Below are positions 35,356 to 43,792 of a stretch of DNA of 64,000 nt, piece after piece; position 1 is the stretch's first letter, and each line of letters opens with the position of its first letter. The translations under genes and the position numbers were made by a program. The DNA lies in assembly GCF_016908935.1 (NCBI RefSeq), contig NZ_JAFBEV010000007.1, positions 60,920-124,919 of the forward strand. Reading direction: 5' to 3'. The stretch comes from Sporolactobacillus spathodeae. GTDB lineage: Bacteria > Bacillota > Bacilli > Bacillales > Sporolactobacillaceae. The notes under the pieces were generated by a model, which was given only the letters and a program-made list of their open reading frames with translations, had not been told where the DNA came from and did not search any database.

Positions 35356-35545
35356 ATAAGCTTGGCGTAGCCAAGTCCTTTTTTGCAGAAATTACGCGCC
35401 GGCTGCTCGCTTGCCGCGGGCGATCCGTGAGCCTCCTCGGACAAGCGAGAATCTGCGGGGTCTCACTTGGCTCGCTTTTCCCGCAGGCGTCTCGCGCCTG
35501 TGCTCCATTTTTTGTGCAATATCTTATATATTCTTATCTTTTAAG
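35356..35545 (+). repeat. Family A repeat, full-length
   Basis: Hairpin GCTTGGCGTAGCCAAG, T-run, intact core with GATCCGTGAGCC, CGGGGTCTCACTTGGCTCGC, CCCGCAGGCGTCTCGCGCC and tail ATTCTTATCTTTT. It lies between murI and mntH and is followed head-to-tail by a second, partial unit. Confidence 0.9.
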
Positions 35546-35665
35546 AAAAACTAGGCTTCATCAATCTTTTTTATAACAATACGCTTCGGTTGCTCGCTTG
35601 CCGCGGGATATGCAACAAATGTGTTCCGGCTGCATTATCACGCAAAAATTCATATATTTTATTTG
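35546..35665 (+). repeat. Family A partial unit, tandem to the previous copy
   Basis: Begins AAGAAAAACTAGGCTTC, has the T-run, CGCTTCGGTTGCTCGCTTG and CCGCGGG, then loses the middle and ends with TTATCACGCAAAAATTCATA. It abuts the mntH terminator. Confidence 0.7.
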
Positions 35666-35670
35666 CAAAA

Positions 35671-35704
35671 AAAGCCCCTCTGATCCTGCTTCAGAAGGGG
35701 CTTT
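35671..35704 (-). terminator. mntH terminator
   Basis: On the minus strand AAAGCCCCTTCTGA pairs with TCAGAGGGGCTTT with a small bulge, followed by a T-tract (35665-35670 region). Confidence 0.8.
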
Positions 35705-35786
35705 ATGAATAACAGAAGATTTTCGAAACGGCGGTGAACTTTACTTGTATTCGGGGCTGTTTCGAACAACTCCTGTATTTCTCAGG

Positions 35787-37103
35787 TCAGCCTGCAATAA
35801 TCTGGGTGAGAAGAAAAACATTCAGGCTGACGATAACGCCGGTCACTCCCCACGCTGTTATCGTTGTGAGTCGTTTATTAACCAGACTACCCATAATCGA
35901 CTTTTTGCTAGTAAAGATAACAAGCGGTATAATCGCTAGCGCGATGCCGAAGGAGAGTACGACTTGGCTGAGAACCAACGCGTTTGTCGCGTTCGCACCG
36001 GAAATAATAACCGCGAGCGGCGGAATCATCGAGCAGACTCTTCGCAGAAAGACAGGAATTCTTTTGTGAATAAAGCCCTGCATCATGATGTCACCGGCAA
36101 GTGTGCCGACCGATGAACTGGAAAGTCCGGCGAATAAGAGACCTATACCAAAGAGAAGCGACGCGCTCGGCGCGATATAAACGCCGAATTCTTTGAATGC
36201 GATATCCAAATCTGTGATGACCATATGTCCATGGAAAGTGGAGGCGGAAACTGCTAGCATAATCATGTTAATGACACCGGCAATCGCCATTGCAATCAGT
36301 ATATCGACAACTTCAAAATGGAAAATTTTCTTTTTCTCAACAGCGTTGCTTCCGATCACGCGGCGGCAAGTCAAACCCGAATGCATGTAAATCGCATGGG
36401 GCATCACTGTTGCCCCAAGGATGCCTGCCGCTAGCATCACGCTACCTACACCTTGAAATTGGGGAACAAATCCAGCCATCAAAGGGGCCATTTGCGGCAT
36501 GGCAAAGAATATTTCGCAGGCAAAAGCGATAACGACAATGAAAACCATGGCAGCGATAACCATCTCGAGTGGTCTGAATCCCTTCACCTGGAAAGCCAGA
36601 ATCAGCATTGCACAGACTGCTGTCAAAATCGCCGCTGGTATCATCGGCAAACCGAAGACAAGGTGGAAACCAAGCGCCGCGCCAATAAATTCGGCAAGAT
36701 CGGTGGCAATAACCATGATTTCGCCTTGAATCCAATAGAAAACGGCTACGCCTGGTTTCCATTGATCACGAAGCACCTCGGGAAGGTTGTGAGCCGTGGC
36801 AATGCCAAGCTTTGCAGACAACGTTTGGATAAGAACCGCCATCAAGTTCGAAAGTGCCACGACCCACAACAATAAGTAGCCATACTGGGAACCGCTTTGA
36901 ATATTCGTTGCATAATTCCCCGGATCGATATAAGCAACTGCAGCAACAAACGCTGGCCCGATAAAGGGTATGGCCTGTTTCCAGCCTTTCTTCCGGCCAA
37001 TTGCCTGTTGAAAAGACTCCGACTGTCCCTGACCTTTTCGAATCGTCAGTACACCTGCTCCGTCACCAGAACCAACCACTGCAACATCTTCTGTATAGCG
37101 CAT
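35787..37103 (-). CDS. mntH: Nramp divalent metal (Mn2+) transporter
   Basis: Proton-coupled Mn(II) importer of 438 residues with about 11 helices. The metal-site motif DPGNYATNIQSG in helix 1 and VMPHAIYMHSG in helix 6 are conserved. The start ATG 37103 has AGGTG upstream. A 16-bp palindrome like the MntR box lies 36 nt before the start codon. This implies repression by manganese-loaded MntR. Single-gene unit next to an iron-efflux ATPase. Confidence 0.95.
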   Translation of the reverse strand: MRYTEDVAVVGSGDGAGVLTIRKGQGQSESFQQAIGRKKGWKQAIPFIGPAFVAAVAYIDPGNYATNIQSGSQYGYLLLWVVALSNLMAVLIQTLSAKLGIATAHNLPEVLRDQWKPGVAVFYWIQGEIMVIATDLAEFIGAALGFHLVFGLPMIPAAILTAVCAMLILAFQVKGFRPLEMVIAAMVFIVVIAFACEIFFAMPQMAPLMAGFVPQFQGVGSVMLAAGILGATVMPHAIYMHSGLTCRRVIGSNAVEKKKIFHFEVVDILIAMAIAGVINMIMLAVSASTFHGHMVITDLDIAFKEFGVYIAPSASLLFGIGLLFAGLSSSSVGTLAGDIMMQGFIHKRIPVFLRRVCSMIPPLAVIISGANATNALVLSQVVLSFGIALAIIPLVIFTSKKSIMGSLVNKRLTTITAWGVTGVIVSLNVFLLTQIIAG

Positions 37104-37138
37104 CGAATCACCTTCCTTTTATTGCTTGGAGAATAATT

Positions 37139-37154
37139 GTTTCTTTAAGGAAAC
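37139..37154 (-). promoter_or_regulatory. Candidate MntR operator upstream of mntH
   Basis: GTTTCTTTAAGGAAAC is palindromic apart from one base pair. It resembles the B. subtilis MntR box (TTTGCCTTAAGGAAAC). Its position just upstream of the mntH ribosome-binding site fits repression. Confidence 0.75.
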
Positions 37155-37234
37155 TTTTATTCCTATAATCAATGTATAGCAATCGCCCCCGTTTTGCAAC
37201 CCATACCCAAGTTTTTTTTCATGAAATCCCTTTT

Positions 37235-37281
37235 ATAAATGAAAAAGCAATGAACGTTGTGTTCATTGCTTTTTCATTTAT
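37235..37281 (-). terminator. pfeT terminator with a 21-bp perfect stem
   Basis: 37235-37255 pairs fully with 37261-37281 around a 5-nt loop. The stem includes A5 and T5 tracts, so the U-tract is part of the hairpin. Confidence 0.8.
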
Positions 37282-37293
37282 TTTTTTCACAAT

Positions 37294-39210
37294 TTACCCT
37301 CGAAGCATCCGCAGACCATTCAAGATGACAAGAATTGTGCTTCCCTCATGGCCAATAACGCCAAGCGGCATTGAAATGAACTGGAGCAAGTTGACTGCCA
37401 TCAAAAATGCAATCATCGAAAGCGCGAAAGCCATATTCATTTTGATAATCCGATTCATGCGTTTTGATAAGCGAACCGCGTCAGCAATCCGCTGCAGATC
37501 ATTCTTCATCAGAATGATGTCAGCAGTCGCCAATGCCGCATCGTTCCCCCCGCCCATCGCAATACCCACTGACGACTGAGCGAGTGCCGGCGTATCATTG
37601 ATCCCGTCACCAACCATGCCGACCGCACCGTATTTTTCAGCCAATTGTTTAATCGCCTGAACCTTGTTTTCGGGGAGGCAATTTGCGATATAGGCGCTCA
37701 CGCCAGTCTCCTGCTGAATCGCCCTGGCTGTTTTTTCATTGTCGCCCGTCAGCATGATCGTTTGAATGCCGTATTGATGCAACGTTTTTATCGCCGCAAC
37801 GGAAGAGTCTCTGATCTGATCTTTCAGAGCGAAGGCGCCAGCCATTTTCTGATCAACAGCAACATAGACGAGCGTGTGGTTTCTCGGTAATTCCCGCTCA
37901 TACGTATTCATAAATTGTTGCATGGTCTTTTCATCAAAAAGTTCTGCCTTGCCAATCGTGTACAGACGCCCATCGACTTCTCCGGAAACACCGAATCCTG
38001 GTTTGACTTTAACGTTTTCCGACTCAAGCGGACTTGCCTTCGTCACTTTCTGCGAATAGGCAACAAGTGCTTCTCCCAGTGGATGCGACGCGTTATTCTC
38101 AATTGCAGCCACTGCTGCATAAAATTCCCGATCAGCAAAACCACTCACGTTCAGCGCCCAATCAACTTCTGGTTTCCCTCGTGTCAACGTTCCAGTCTTA
38201 TCGAAAGCGAGTGCTTTAAGACCAGCAAGCTGTTCGAGGTGAACCCCTCCTTTGATCAGAATTCCCTTGCGTGCGCCGTTGGCTACAGCAGACAACACAG
38301 CCGGCATTGTCGAAGCAACCAGCGCGCACGGCGAGGCGACAACAAGCATCACCATTGCTCGATAGATTGTATCACTCCATGACCATCCGAAAAGATAATG
38401 CGGGAGGAAGAGCATTAATACAGTTAACGCAATCACTATCTTGACGTAAATTTTTTCAAAACGTTCAATAAAGAGTTGGGACGGTGCTTTCTCCGTCTGC
38501 GCCGTCTGGACCAATTCAATAATCTTACTGAACATCGAATCCTCGTTTTTCCGAGTCACTTCCGCGTGCAAATTACCGTCGATATTGACCGTTCCCGCCA
38601 TGATTAAATCATCGATTTTTTTCAATACGGGAACCGATTCCCCGGTCATCGAGGACTCATCGATCGTTGTTTCACCAAGAATAATGCGGGAATCAGCCGG
38701 GATACGTTCTCCTGGCTTAACATGAATCACATCGCCCGGTTGCAATTGTCCGACAGCAATCTGCTGTTCCTGATTATTGATGATAAGACGCGCAGTTTCC
38801 GGCTGCAGATCCATTAGCGAAGAGATCGCTCGAGAGCTCTTAGCCATCGAATAGGTCTCCAAAGCACCGCTTAAAGCAAAAATAAAGATTAGGACAGCGC
38901 CCTCAAGCCAATGACTGATGCACGCTGCGCCAATTGCCGCGAGACCCATCAATAATTCAACATTCAATTCTCTGTTCTTAATCGTATCCTTAATACCGGT
39001 ACTAATTTGGTAGTAGCCACCAATCAGATAGGCAACTAGATAGATGTACCAGACATTTGTGTCCGTGATCTCACTCACGACATAGCCCGCAAGTGTCAGC
39101 ACACCGCCAAGCAATGCGGCAATCATTTCCCCATGCTTTTTAATTGTTGCCCGCCACTGGTCAAGCCGGCTGCTGTTCGCAGCAAGATGCAAATCCATTT
39201 CCTTCAGCAT
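37294..39210 (-). CDS. pfeT: P1B-4-type metal efflux ATPase (PfeT/CoaT-like, Fe(II) or Co(II))
   Basis: Metal-exporting P-type ATPase of 638 residues. The metal site is SPC (residues 293-295) instead of CPC, and helix 8 has HEGST. This pair defines the P1B-4 group that exports Fe(II), Co(II) or similar ions. DKTGT (337-341), TGES (189-192) and GDGINDTPALA are intact. There is no N-terminal CxxC metal domain. The start is ATG 39210 with AGAGGAGG upstream. PerR- and Fur-like boxes upstream match the known control of B. subtilis PfeT, so iron efflux is favoured. Confidence 0.9.
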   Translation of the reverse strand: MLKEMDLHLAANSSRLDQWRATIKKHGEMIAALLGGVLTLAGYVVSEITDTNVWYIYLVAYLIGGYYQISTGIKDTIKNRELNVELLMGLAAIGAACISHWLEGAVLIFIFALSGALETYSMAKSSRAISSLMDLQPETARLIINNQEQQIAVGQLQPGDVIHVKPGERIPADSRIILGETTIDESSMTGESVPVLKKIDDLIMAGTVNIDGNLHAEVTRKNEDSMFSKIIELVQTAQTEKAPSQLFIERFEKIYVKIVIALTVLMLFLPHYLFGWSWSDTIYRAMVMLVVASPCALVASTMPAVLSAVANGARKGILIKGGVHLEQLAGLKALAFDKTGTLTRGKPEVDWALNVSGFADREFYAAVAAIENNASHPLGEALVAYSQKVTKASPLESENVKVKPGFGVSGEVDGRLYTIGKAELFDEKTMQQFMNTYERELPRNHTLVYVAVDQKMAGAFALKDQIRDSSVAAIKTLHQYGIQTIMLTGDNEKTARAIQQETGVSAYIANCLPENKVQAIKQLAEKYGAVGMVGDGINDTPALAQSSVGIAMGGGNDAALATADIILMKNDLQRIADAVRLSKRMNRIIKMNMAFALSMIAFLMAVNLLQFISMPLGVIGHEGSTILVILNGLRMLRG

Positions 39211-39276
39211 ACATAGTCCTCCTCTATCCCATTCATTGAACCACTGTCTATTCAACCAATCATTTTTTCTTTTTAA

Positions 39277-39373
39277 TTAGATTAATTATTATTACATTCA
39301 AATTCTATCATCATTTTATGCAATTGCAAGCCTTTTGTTCTCAATTATTTATTTTAATTGAGAATGATAACAA
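39277..39373 (-). promoter_or_regulatory. pfeT promoter with PerR-like and Fur-like boxes
   Basis: On the minus strand TTGCAA (39329-39324), a 16-nt spacer and TAGAAT (39307-39302). TTAGATTAATTATTA (39277-39291) matches 12 of 14 defined positions of the PerR box and lies over the likely transcription start. TGAGAATGATAACAA (39359-39373) matches about 10 of 14 of a 7-1-7 Fur box, upstream of -35. An inverted repeat TTCTCAATTA/TAATTGAGAA (39338-39364) overlaps the latter. Confidence 0.55.
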
Positions 39374-39620
39374 GTATCGTTTAGATAGTCATATCAAGAA
39401 TGATTTTCATTAACAGTTGTCATAATCGCTGATATTTCAAACATTAACTATTTTTATTCTGATAAATAGCCTCCATGTGTTTTAAAAATTTGCCGAATAT
39501 TAATTTATATTTATATTAATATAATATTTTATATCAATAAATCATTAGTTACTATTAAGCTTCATTTATTGATAATGGGCAACCGATAGTCTATTCTCAA
39601 GAACAGGAAAAGGTGAATAA
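39374..39620. other. AT-rich intergenic stretch
   Basis: Very AT-rich sequence with runs such as TATATTAATATAATATTTTA (39508-39532 region). No gene, hairpin with T-tract or repeat was recognised. It separates the pfeT regulatory region from the repeats. Confidence 0.4.
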
Positions 39621-39623
39621 GTA

Positions 39624-39690
39624 AAACTTGGCTAAGCCAAGCCTTTTTAACAATTGCACTTCGGCTGCTCGCTCGCAGCATCTTTCACCA
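39624..39690 (+). repeat. Family A fragment (5' part)
   Basis: Hairpin ACTTGGCTAAGCCAAG, T-run and CACTTCGGCTGCTCGCTCGC, then unrelated sequence. It precedes a nearly complete family B copy. Confidence 0.75.
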
Positions 39691-39716
39691 AAAGTCATTT
39701 ACTTTCTTTTCTCTTG

Positions 39717-39897
39717 GCTTTATTAAAATCTGCTGTTGTTTTTTTAATCGTTTATTACCCTGTGTTCACTTGCCGCGGGCGCACCGCGAGCCTCCTCAGA
39801 CAAGCTAATATCTGCGAGGCCCGTCTGGCACGCTATTCCCGCAGGCGTCTCACACATTGCCTTTTCATCAAAAAACAAAATTAAATTTAAACATAGC
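39717..39897 (+). repeat. Family B repeat, nearly complete
   Basis: Starts GGCTTTATTAAAATC, continues CTGTTGTT and ATCGTTTATTACCCTGTG, passes through TTGCCGCGGGCGCACCGCG, the CTCCTCAGACAAGC loop, GGCACGCTATTCCCGCAGGC and CTCACACATTG. It ends AATTTAAACATAGC, a degenerate terminal repeat. The crcB terminator follows within 16 bp. Confidence 0.75.
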
Positions 39898-39912
39898 TTT
39901 TCTCTTAAAAAC

Positions 39913-39951
39913 AAGAGCGTCTGCGCGATCAATCGATCGTGAGACGCTCTT
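39913..39951 (-). terminator. crcB operon terminator
   Basis: AAGAGCGTCT pairs with AGACGCTCTT, with an inner GATC/GATC stem; on the minus strand GTTTTTAAG follows. Confidence 0.75.
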
Positions 39952-40020
39952 TCAATAACACTTTTCATATTTTTGTATATTAACGTATCATGCGCCAACT
40001 GCTTTGCATAAGACTAATCA

Positions 40021-40386
40021 CTAGTTCAATCTGCTGCCAAGCAGGAGTCCACTGAAAACAGCCATCATGCCGAAAACATAAGACCCACCGATGTAGATCC
40101 AGAAAAACACCCGCTGCTTTCGCCGCATCAATTCAAAACTTTCAACCATCAGCGTTGAAAACGTTGTATAGGTACCGATGAATCCAGTTCCCGCAAGTAG
40201 TGCCAATGGTTTGGAAAAGCCAATCGCTGTAATGAAGCCCAGAGCAAATGCTCCGCTCAGATTAATCACGAATGTGGCGAGCGGAAAGGGCCCGTGCCAG
40301 AGTTGCTTCATCCATTTGGTCGCGAAAATACGAGCGAAGACACCAAATAATGCCCCGAGTGCGACAGCAGCGTAATTAACGAGCAT
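40021..40386 (-). CDS. crcB: Fluoride channel subunit CrcB/FluC (second copy)
   Basis: Small membrane protein of 121 residues with four helices; part of a dual-topology fluoride channel. Family motifs are GALFGVFARIFATK, FVINLSGAFALGF and TGFIGTYTTFSTL. The start ATG 40386 has GGAGG 7 nt upstream and overlaps the end of the other crcB by 11 bp. Paired, non-identical copies usually form antiparallel heterodimers. Confidence 0.93.
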   Translation of the reverse strand: MLVNYAAVALGALFGVFARIFATKWMKQLWHGPFPLATFVINLSGAFALGFITAIGFSKPLALLAGTGFIGTYTTFSTLMVESFELMRRKQRVFFWIYIGGSYVFGMMAVFSGLLLGSRLN

Positions 40387-40771
40387 GAGTCGTCCTCCTC
40401 TTTCGCGTCAGCAAGTATTTGCTGAATTTGTACCCAATTAGGCAAGCGATCAAGCCGCCAATAGCACTAAGCAGAAAGTAAACCGCTGCTGTCAGATACG
40501 CCCCGCGTTGCATTGCCTGTGCCGTCTCCAACGTGAACGTAGAAAAAGTTGTAAAGGAGCCGACAAAGCCCGTACCGATTATCGACACAAAGCGCTGTGA
40601 AAACCCGGGAATCCAAACTAAAAAGCGAGTAACAAATGCGAGCAAAAAGCAACCAACAAGGTTAATTAACAAAGTCGCAAATGGAAAAGCATGGGAGGGT
40701 ATCATCCATTCCAACGAATATCGGGCAAGAGCCCCTAAAATACCAAATAAAGCAAAAAGAAAATAAGACAA
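40376..40771 (-). CDS. crcB: Fluoride channel subunit CrcB/FluC (first copy)
   Basis: Membrane protein of 131 residues with four helices and the motifs GILGALARYSLEW, LLINLVGCFLLAF and TGFVGSFTTFSTF. The start is TTG 40771, 8 nt from AGGAGG. A basic tail (LLTRKRRTTHAR) follows the last helix. It is the first gene of the crcB pair, 73 nt downstream of a YczE-like gene. No fluoride riboswitch motif was seen upstream. Confidence 0.92.
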   Translation of the reverse strand: MSYFLFALFGILGALARYSLEWMIPSHAFPFATLLINLVGCFLLAFVTRFLVWIPGFSQRFVSIIGTGFVGSFTTFSTFTLETAQAMQRGAYLTAAVYFLLSAIGGLIACLIGYKFSKYLLTRKRRTTHAR

Positions 40772-40844
40772 AATCGGCTCCTCCTGACCAAAAATGTTCC
40801 CTGAGGAATGAAATCGACCACTTAGATGAATCCTACCCTCAAGT

Positions 40845-41525
40845 TCACGCGTTTATGTGTTCCAAATGTTGATGCTTCAATGCCGGAAAAACAATCCTAT
40901 CAAAAATGCCGACCAGCGGTCCCTGGAAAGCCAAGGCAAAAATCGTCCCTACGTTGATGGCATAGAGCTGGCCCATTTGAAACCAGCAGAAAAGGATGAT
41001 CAGTACCGGTGGCGCGAACGTAACTAACTGAGCGATTGCCGCACTGCCTTTAAAATACTTAAAACGAATAATTTGCATCAGATCATCACACGGATGCAGC
41101 ATCAGATTCACACGTTGATAAATCGAAATAGCCATTGCAATGAGGACAACCCCCGTGCAATCGAGTAGAATACGGAACACGACCGGAAGGGTATTGATAT
41201 TTTCATTCAAAAAGACTTGGCTTGTCAACCCAACCAAATAACTGAACGGTATGAGAAAGATTAAATTGCCGATCAGGCGCTGCCACTCGATCCGGCGAAG
41301 AATAAGTGCATTAATCACCATAACAAGCACACCAAACCCAAATAACGTTGTGCCAACGGGTATCCCTGTTAAATACGTCATGTTTACTGAAGAAGCCGTC
41401 CATAAAGCACTTCCAAGATTAATAGACACCGTTAATGCGTTGCCTAACGCATTAATAACAATTGATAAAAGAAAATAGGCGATATTTTCATACATGGGTA
41501 CACGTCTTTCGTGAATCATTTGCAC
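40845..41525 (-). CDS. YczE/YitT-like integral membrane protein
   Basis: Membrane protein of about 226 residues with five or six helices, related to B. subtilis YczE and YitT proteins. Recognisable pieces are NALGNALTVSINLGSALWTA and RVNLMLHPCDDLMQ. The preferred start is GTG 41525, with AAGGGG 8 nt upstream; ATG 41495 (MYENIAYF) is possible. Transport role unknown. It lies upstream of the crcB pair on the same strand and may be transcribed with it. Confidence 0.72.
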   Translation of the reverse strand: MQMIHERRVPMYENIAYFLLSIVINALGNALTVSINLGSALWTASSVNMTYLTGIPVGTTLFGFGVLVMVINALILRRIEWQRLIGNLIFLIPFSYLVGLTSQVFLNENINTLPVVFRILLDCTGVVLIAMAISIYQRVNLMLHPCDDLMQIIRFKYFKGSAAIAQLVTFAPPVLIILFCWFQMGQLYAINVGTIFALAFQGPLVGIFDRIVFPALKHQHLEHINA

Positions 41526-41749
41526 ATTAATTTCCCCTTCATCTGAAACTCTAAATCTAACTTTAATACTTAAGCCTTTCATCCATCAAGATCAATTTTT
41601 TCAAAAGCTTCGGTTAAGCGCCTCCGTTGCAATTCCAGCGCTACAAATAGATTTGTCCCGATGATCGCAGCCATTCAAATGCCATTGATTCTATGGAATC
41701 ATTTGATTTATGATGGATGCATCAGGTTCTAAGTTAAGGATGTGTTCGA

Positions 41750-42637
41750 ATGAAGCCGATCGGTTCGAGTCTGTCTTACCTTCTGCTATTCTTCGGCGTC
41801 TTCGCCTTGTCGACATCAGGTATCTTTGCCGTACTTGCCGATGCGCCAGCACCAATTACCGCAGGCTATCGGATGTTATTCGCCGCACTAATCCTTTTAC
41901 CCGTCCTTCTGTTTAATCGGACACATCTGCTTGAATTGCGTCATCTTTCTATCAAACAATGGCTGCTTGGCCTGCTTTCAGGCATTTTTCTCGCCGCGCA
42001 TTACACCCTCTGGTTCGAGTCGCTCCATTTCACTTCCGTGGCTAGCTCTGTCGTTCTTGTCACCTTGCAACCACTTTTTGCATTCGTTGGCGGTTATTTT
42101 CTGTTCCACGAACAACTGACCGGACGGATGATGGTTGGTGGTTTATTAGCAATTGCTGGCAGCGCGCTGATTGGCTGGCAGGATTTTCAGATCAGTGGCC
42201 TTGCACTTATAGGCGATGGACTGGCATTCCTCGCTGCTGGTGTGATTACCGGCTATTTCTTAGTCGGTCAAGAGATGCGCAACTATCTGTCGCTTGTGCC
42301 TTATTCGATCATTGGCTATGGTAGCAGTGCTGTAGTCCTGTTCATTGTCTCTGGTATTTCTGGTGTCTCGTTGATCAACTATTCTGCTCGCGACTGGCTC
42401 TGTTTCATCGGCTTGGCGCTTGTTTCAACCATCATGGGACAGACCATCTTCAACTTTCTGCTGAAGTGGATGAATGCCTCGACCATTTCGATGAGTATTC
42501 TCGGCGAACCGGTCGGCACATGTATCCTTGCTTTCATTATTTTGAAACAAGGAATTAGCCTGCAGCAATTTACCGGTATATTGATCATTTTAAGTGGTAT
42601 TACAATCTTCTTGTTCCGCCCGAAAATTCGCAGCTGA
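41750..42637 (+). CDS. EamA/DMT-family permease
   Basis: Drug/metabolite transporter family protein of 295 residues with ten helices in two EamA halves. Typical pieces are AGYRMLFAALILLP in the first half, FTSVASSVVLVTLQPLFAFV closing it, and ILGEPVGTCILAFIIL in the second. The start ATG 41750 has AAGGA upstream. Such proteins export amino acids or metabolites; the substrate is unknown. Confidence 0.88.
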   Translation: MKPIGSSLSYLLLFFGVFALSTSGIFAVLADAPAPITAGYRMLFAALILLPVLLFNRTHLLELRHLSIKQWLLGLLSGIFLAAHYTLWFESLHFTSVASSVVLVTLQPLFAFVGGYFLFHEQLTGRMMVGGLLAIAGSALIGWQDFQISGLALIGDGLAFLAAGVITGYFLVGQEMRNYLSLVPYSIIGYGSSAVVLFIVSGISGVSLINYSARDWLCFIGLALVSTIMGQTIFNFLLKWMNASTISMSILGEPVGTCILAFIILKQGISLQQFTGILIILSGITIFLFRPKIRS

Positions 42638-42689
42638 TTTTTTCATTAATGATTCCGCCGTGAATCGTTCGAACCCCGTGTTAATCATG

Positions 42690-42721
42690 CGAATGAAGCA
42701 ACAGAGCAGTTGCTTCATTCG
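42690..42721 (+). terminator. Hairpin after the DMT gene, possible terminator
   Basis: CGAATGAAGCAAC and GTTGCTTCATTCG form a perfect 13-bp stem with a 6-nt loop, but there is no clear T-tract. Confidence 0.5.
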
Positions 42722-42746
42722 TTGTAGCTTGTCTATTTATTATAAA

Positions 42747-42924
42747 GGCTCTGTAAAGTCTTTTGTTGTTTTCAATCATTAAATTGCCATGTGCTCGCTT
42801 GTCGCGGGCGCACCGCGAGCCTCGAACAGGCAATAATCTGCGAGGCCCGTCTGGCACGCTGTTCTCGCAGGCGTCTCACACATTGTTTTTTACGGGAAAA
42901 ACAGCATTATAATTTAACAGAGCC
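42747..42924 (+). repeat. Family B repeat, intact MITE-like copy
   Basis: A 178-bp element bounded by GGCTCTGTAAAG at the left and TTTAACAGAGCC at the right, imperfect terminal inverted repeats. The inside has CTCGCTTGTCGCGGGCGCAC, the CGCGAGCC arm, GAACAGGCAATAATCTGCG and GGCACGCTGTTCTCGCAGGC. Flanks are ATTATAAA on the left and ATAATAAA on the right, matching 7 of 8 positions, as expected for an 8-bp target duplication. No coding capacity. Confidence 0.8.
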
Positions 42925-42967
42925 ATAATAAAAGTGTCGCAATACATATAATTGGAGGGAAAAATCA

Positions 42968-43792
42968 ATGGCATTAATGACAATTAGCTTCCGTTCCGAA
43001 GTCTTAGACTTGCAAACCCACGTCAATGTGTTGATTCCTGACCAATGGTCGCCAGATAACCCGCCAGCCACACTCTATTTGTTGCATGGCTTGTCCGGCG
43101 ACTACTCCAGCTGGATACAGAAGACTTCCCTGTTGCGCTATGCTGAAAAATTGCCGCTTACAATTATTATGCCGAGCGCCGATCGCAGCTTTTATACCGA
43201 TATGGTTTATGGCAATCGTTACTGGACTTACCTGACAAAGGAATTGCCGGAACGCTTGCAGACTTGGCTGCCGCTTGCCACCACTCGCAACAAATGCTTT
43301 GTTGGCGGCCTATCCATGGGTGGTTACGGTGCGCTTAAGTGGGGGTTGAATTATCCCGAACAGTTTTCCGGTATTATCTCAATGTCCGGCGCCGTTGATT
43401 TACAGGCGATGGTCGAGCGCGCGCCAGAATATCTGCCCGGTTTCCAAATGATTTTCGGCGATCTGAAGAAATTCTCGCAGTCTGCCAACGATTTATTCAG
43501 TCTCGTCGATAAAGTATCCGATCAGGGCCGCTATCTCCCAGACATTCTGCAATTCTGCGGAACTGCAGATTTCCTTTACGCAGATAATCTTGTATTTAAA
43601 GCAAAGCTTGACCGTTCGAAGCTGCCGCATCGTTTTTCCGAGAAAAACGGTGTCAAACATGAGTGGTCCTATTGGGATGAGACAATTCGGTATACGCTCG
43701 ATTGGATTGCAGAAAAAATTGGGGACACAACAGATAACACATCAAATAACACTTCATCCAATAGCCAGGAGGGGCAGGATCATGACAAATAA
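42968..43792 (+). CDS. Alpha/beta-hydrolase esterase (EstA/FrmB-like)
   Basis: Serine esterase of 274 residues. The nucleophile elbow GLSMGG places Ser116; YLLHGLSGDYSSW carries the oxyanion region, and the acid and base should lie in GTADFLYADN and KHEWSYWDE. It resembles tributyrin esterase EstA of lactic acid bacteria and S-formylglutathione hydrolase. The last 20 residues are an N/T/S-rich tail. The start ATG 42968 has GGAGGG upstream. Its end overlaps the next gene by 11 bp. Confidence 0.88.
   Translation: MALMTISFRSEVLDLQTHVNVLIPDQWSPDNPPATLYLLHGLSGDYSSWIQKTSLLRYAEKLPLTIIMPSADRSFYTDMVYGNRYWTYLTKELPERLQTWLPLATTRNKCFVGGLSMGGYGALKWGLNYPEQFSGIISMSGAVDLQAMVERAPEYLPGFQMIFGDLKKFSQSANDLFSLVDKVSDQGRYLPDILQFCGTADFLYADNLVFKAKLDRSKLPHRFSEKNGVKHEWSYWDETIRYTLDWIAEKIGDTTDNTSNNTSSNSQEGQDHDK

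Noticed and set aside
35211..35444. N-terminal extension of glutamate racemase
   Set aside because: The extension encodes repeat sequence; the TTG at 35210 has a good SD and gives the normal family start.
41755..41775. GGTTCGAGTCTG resembling a tRNA T-loop
   Set aside because: It lies inside the DMT permease coding sequence and no acceptor or anticodon stems surround it.
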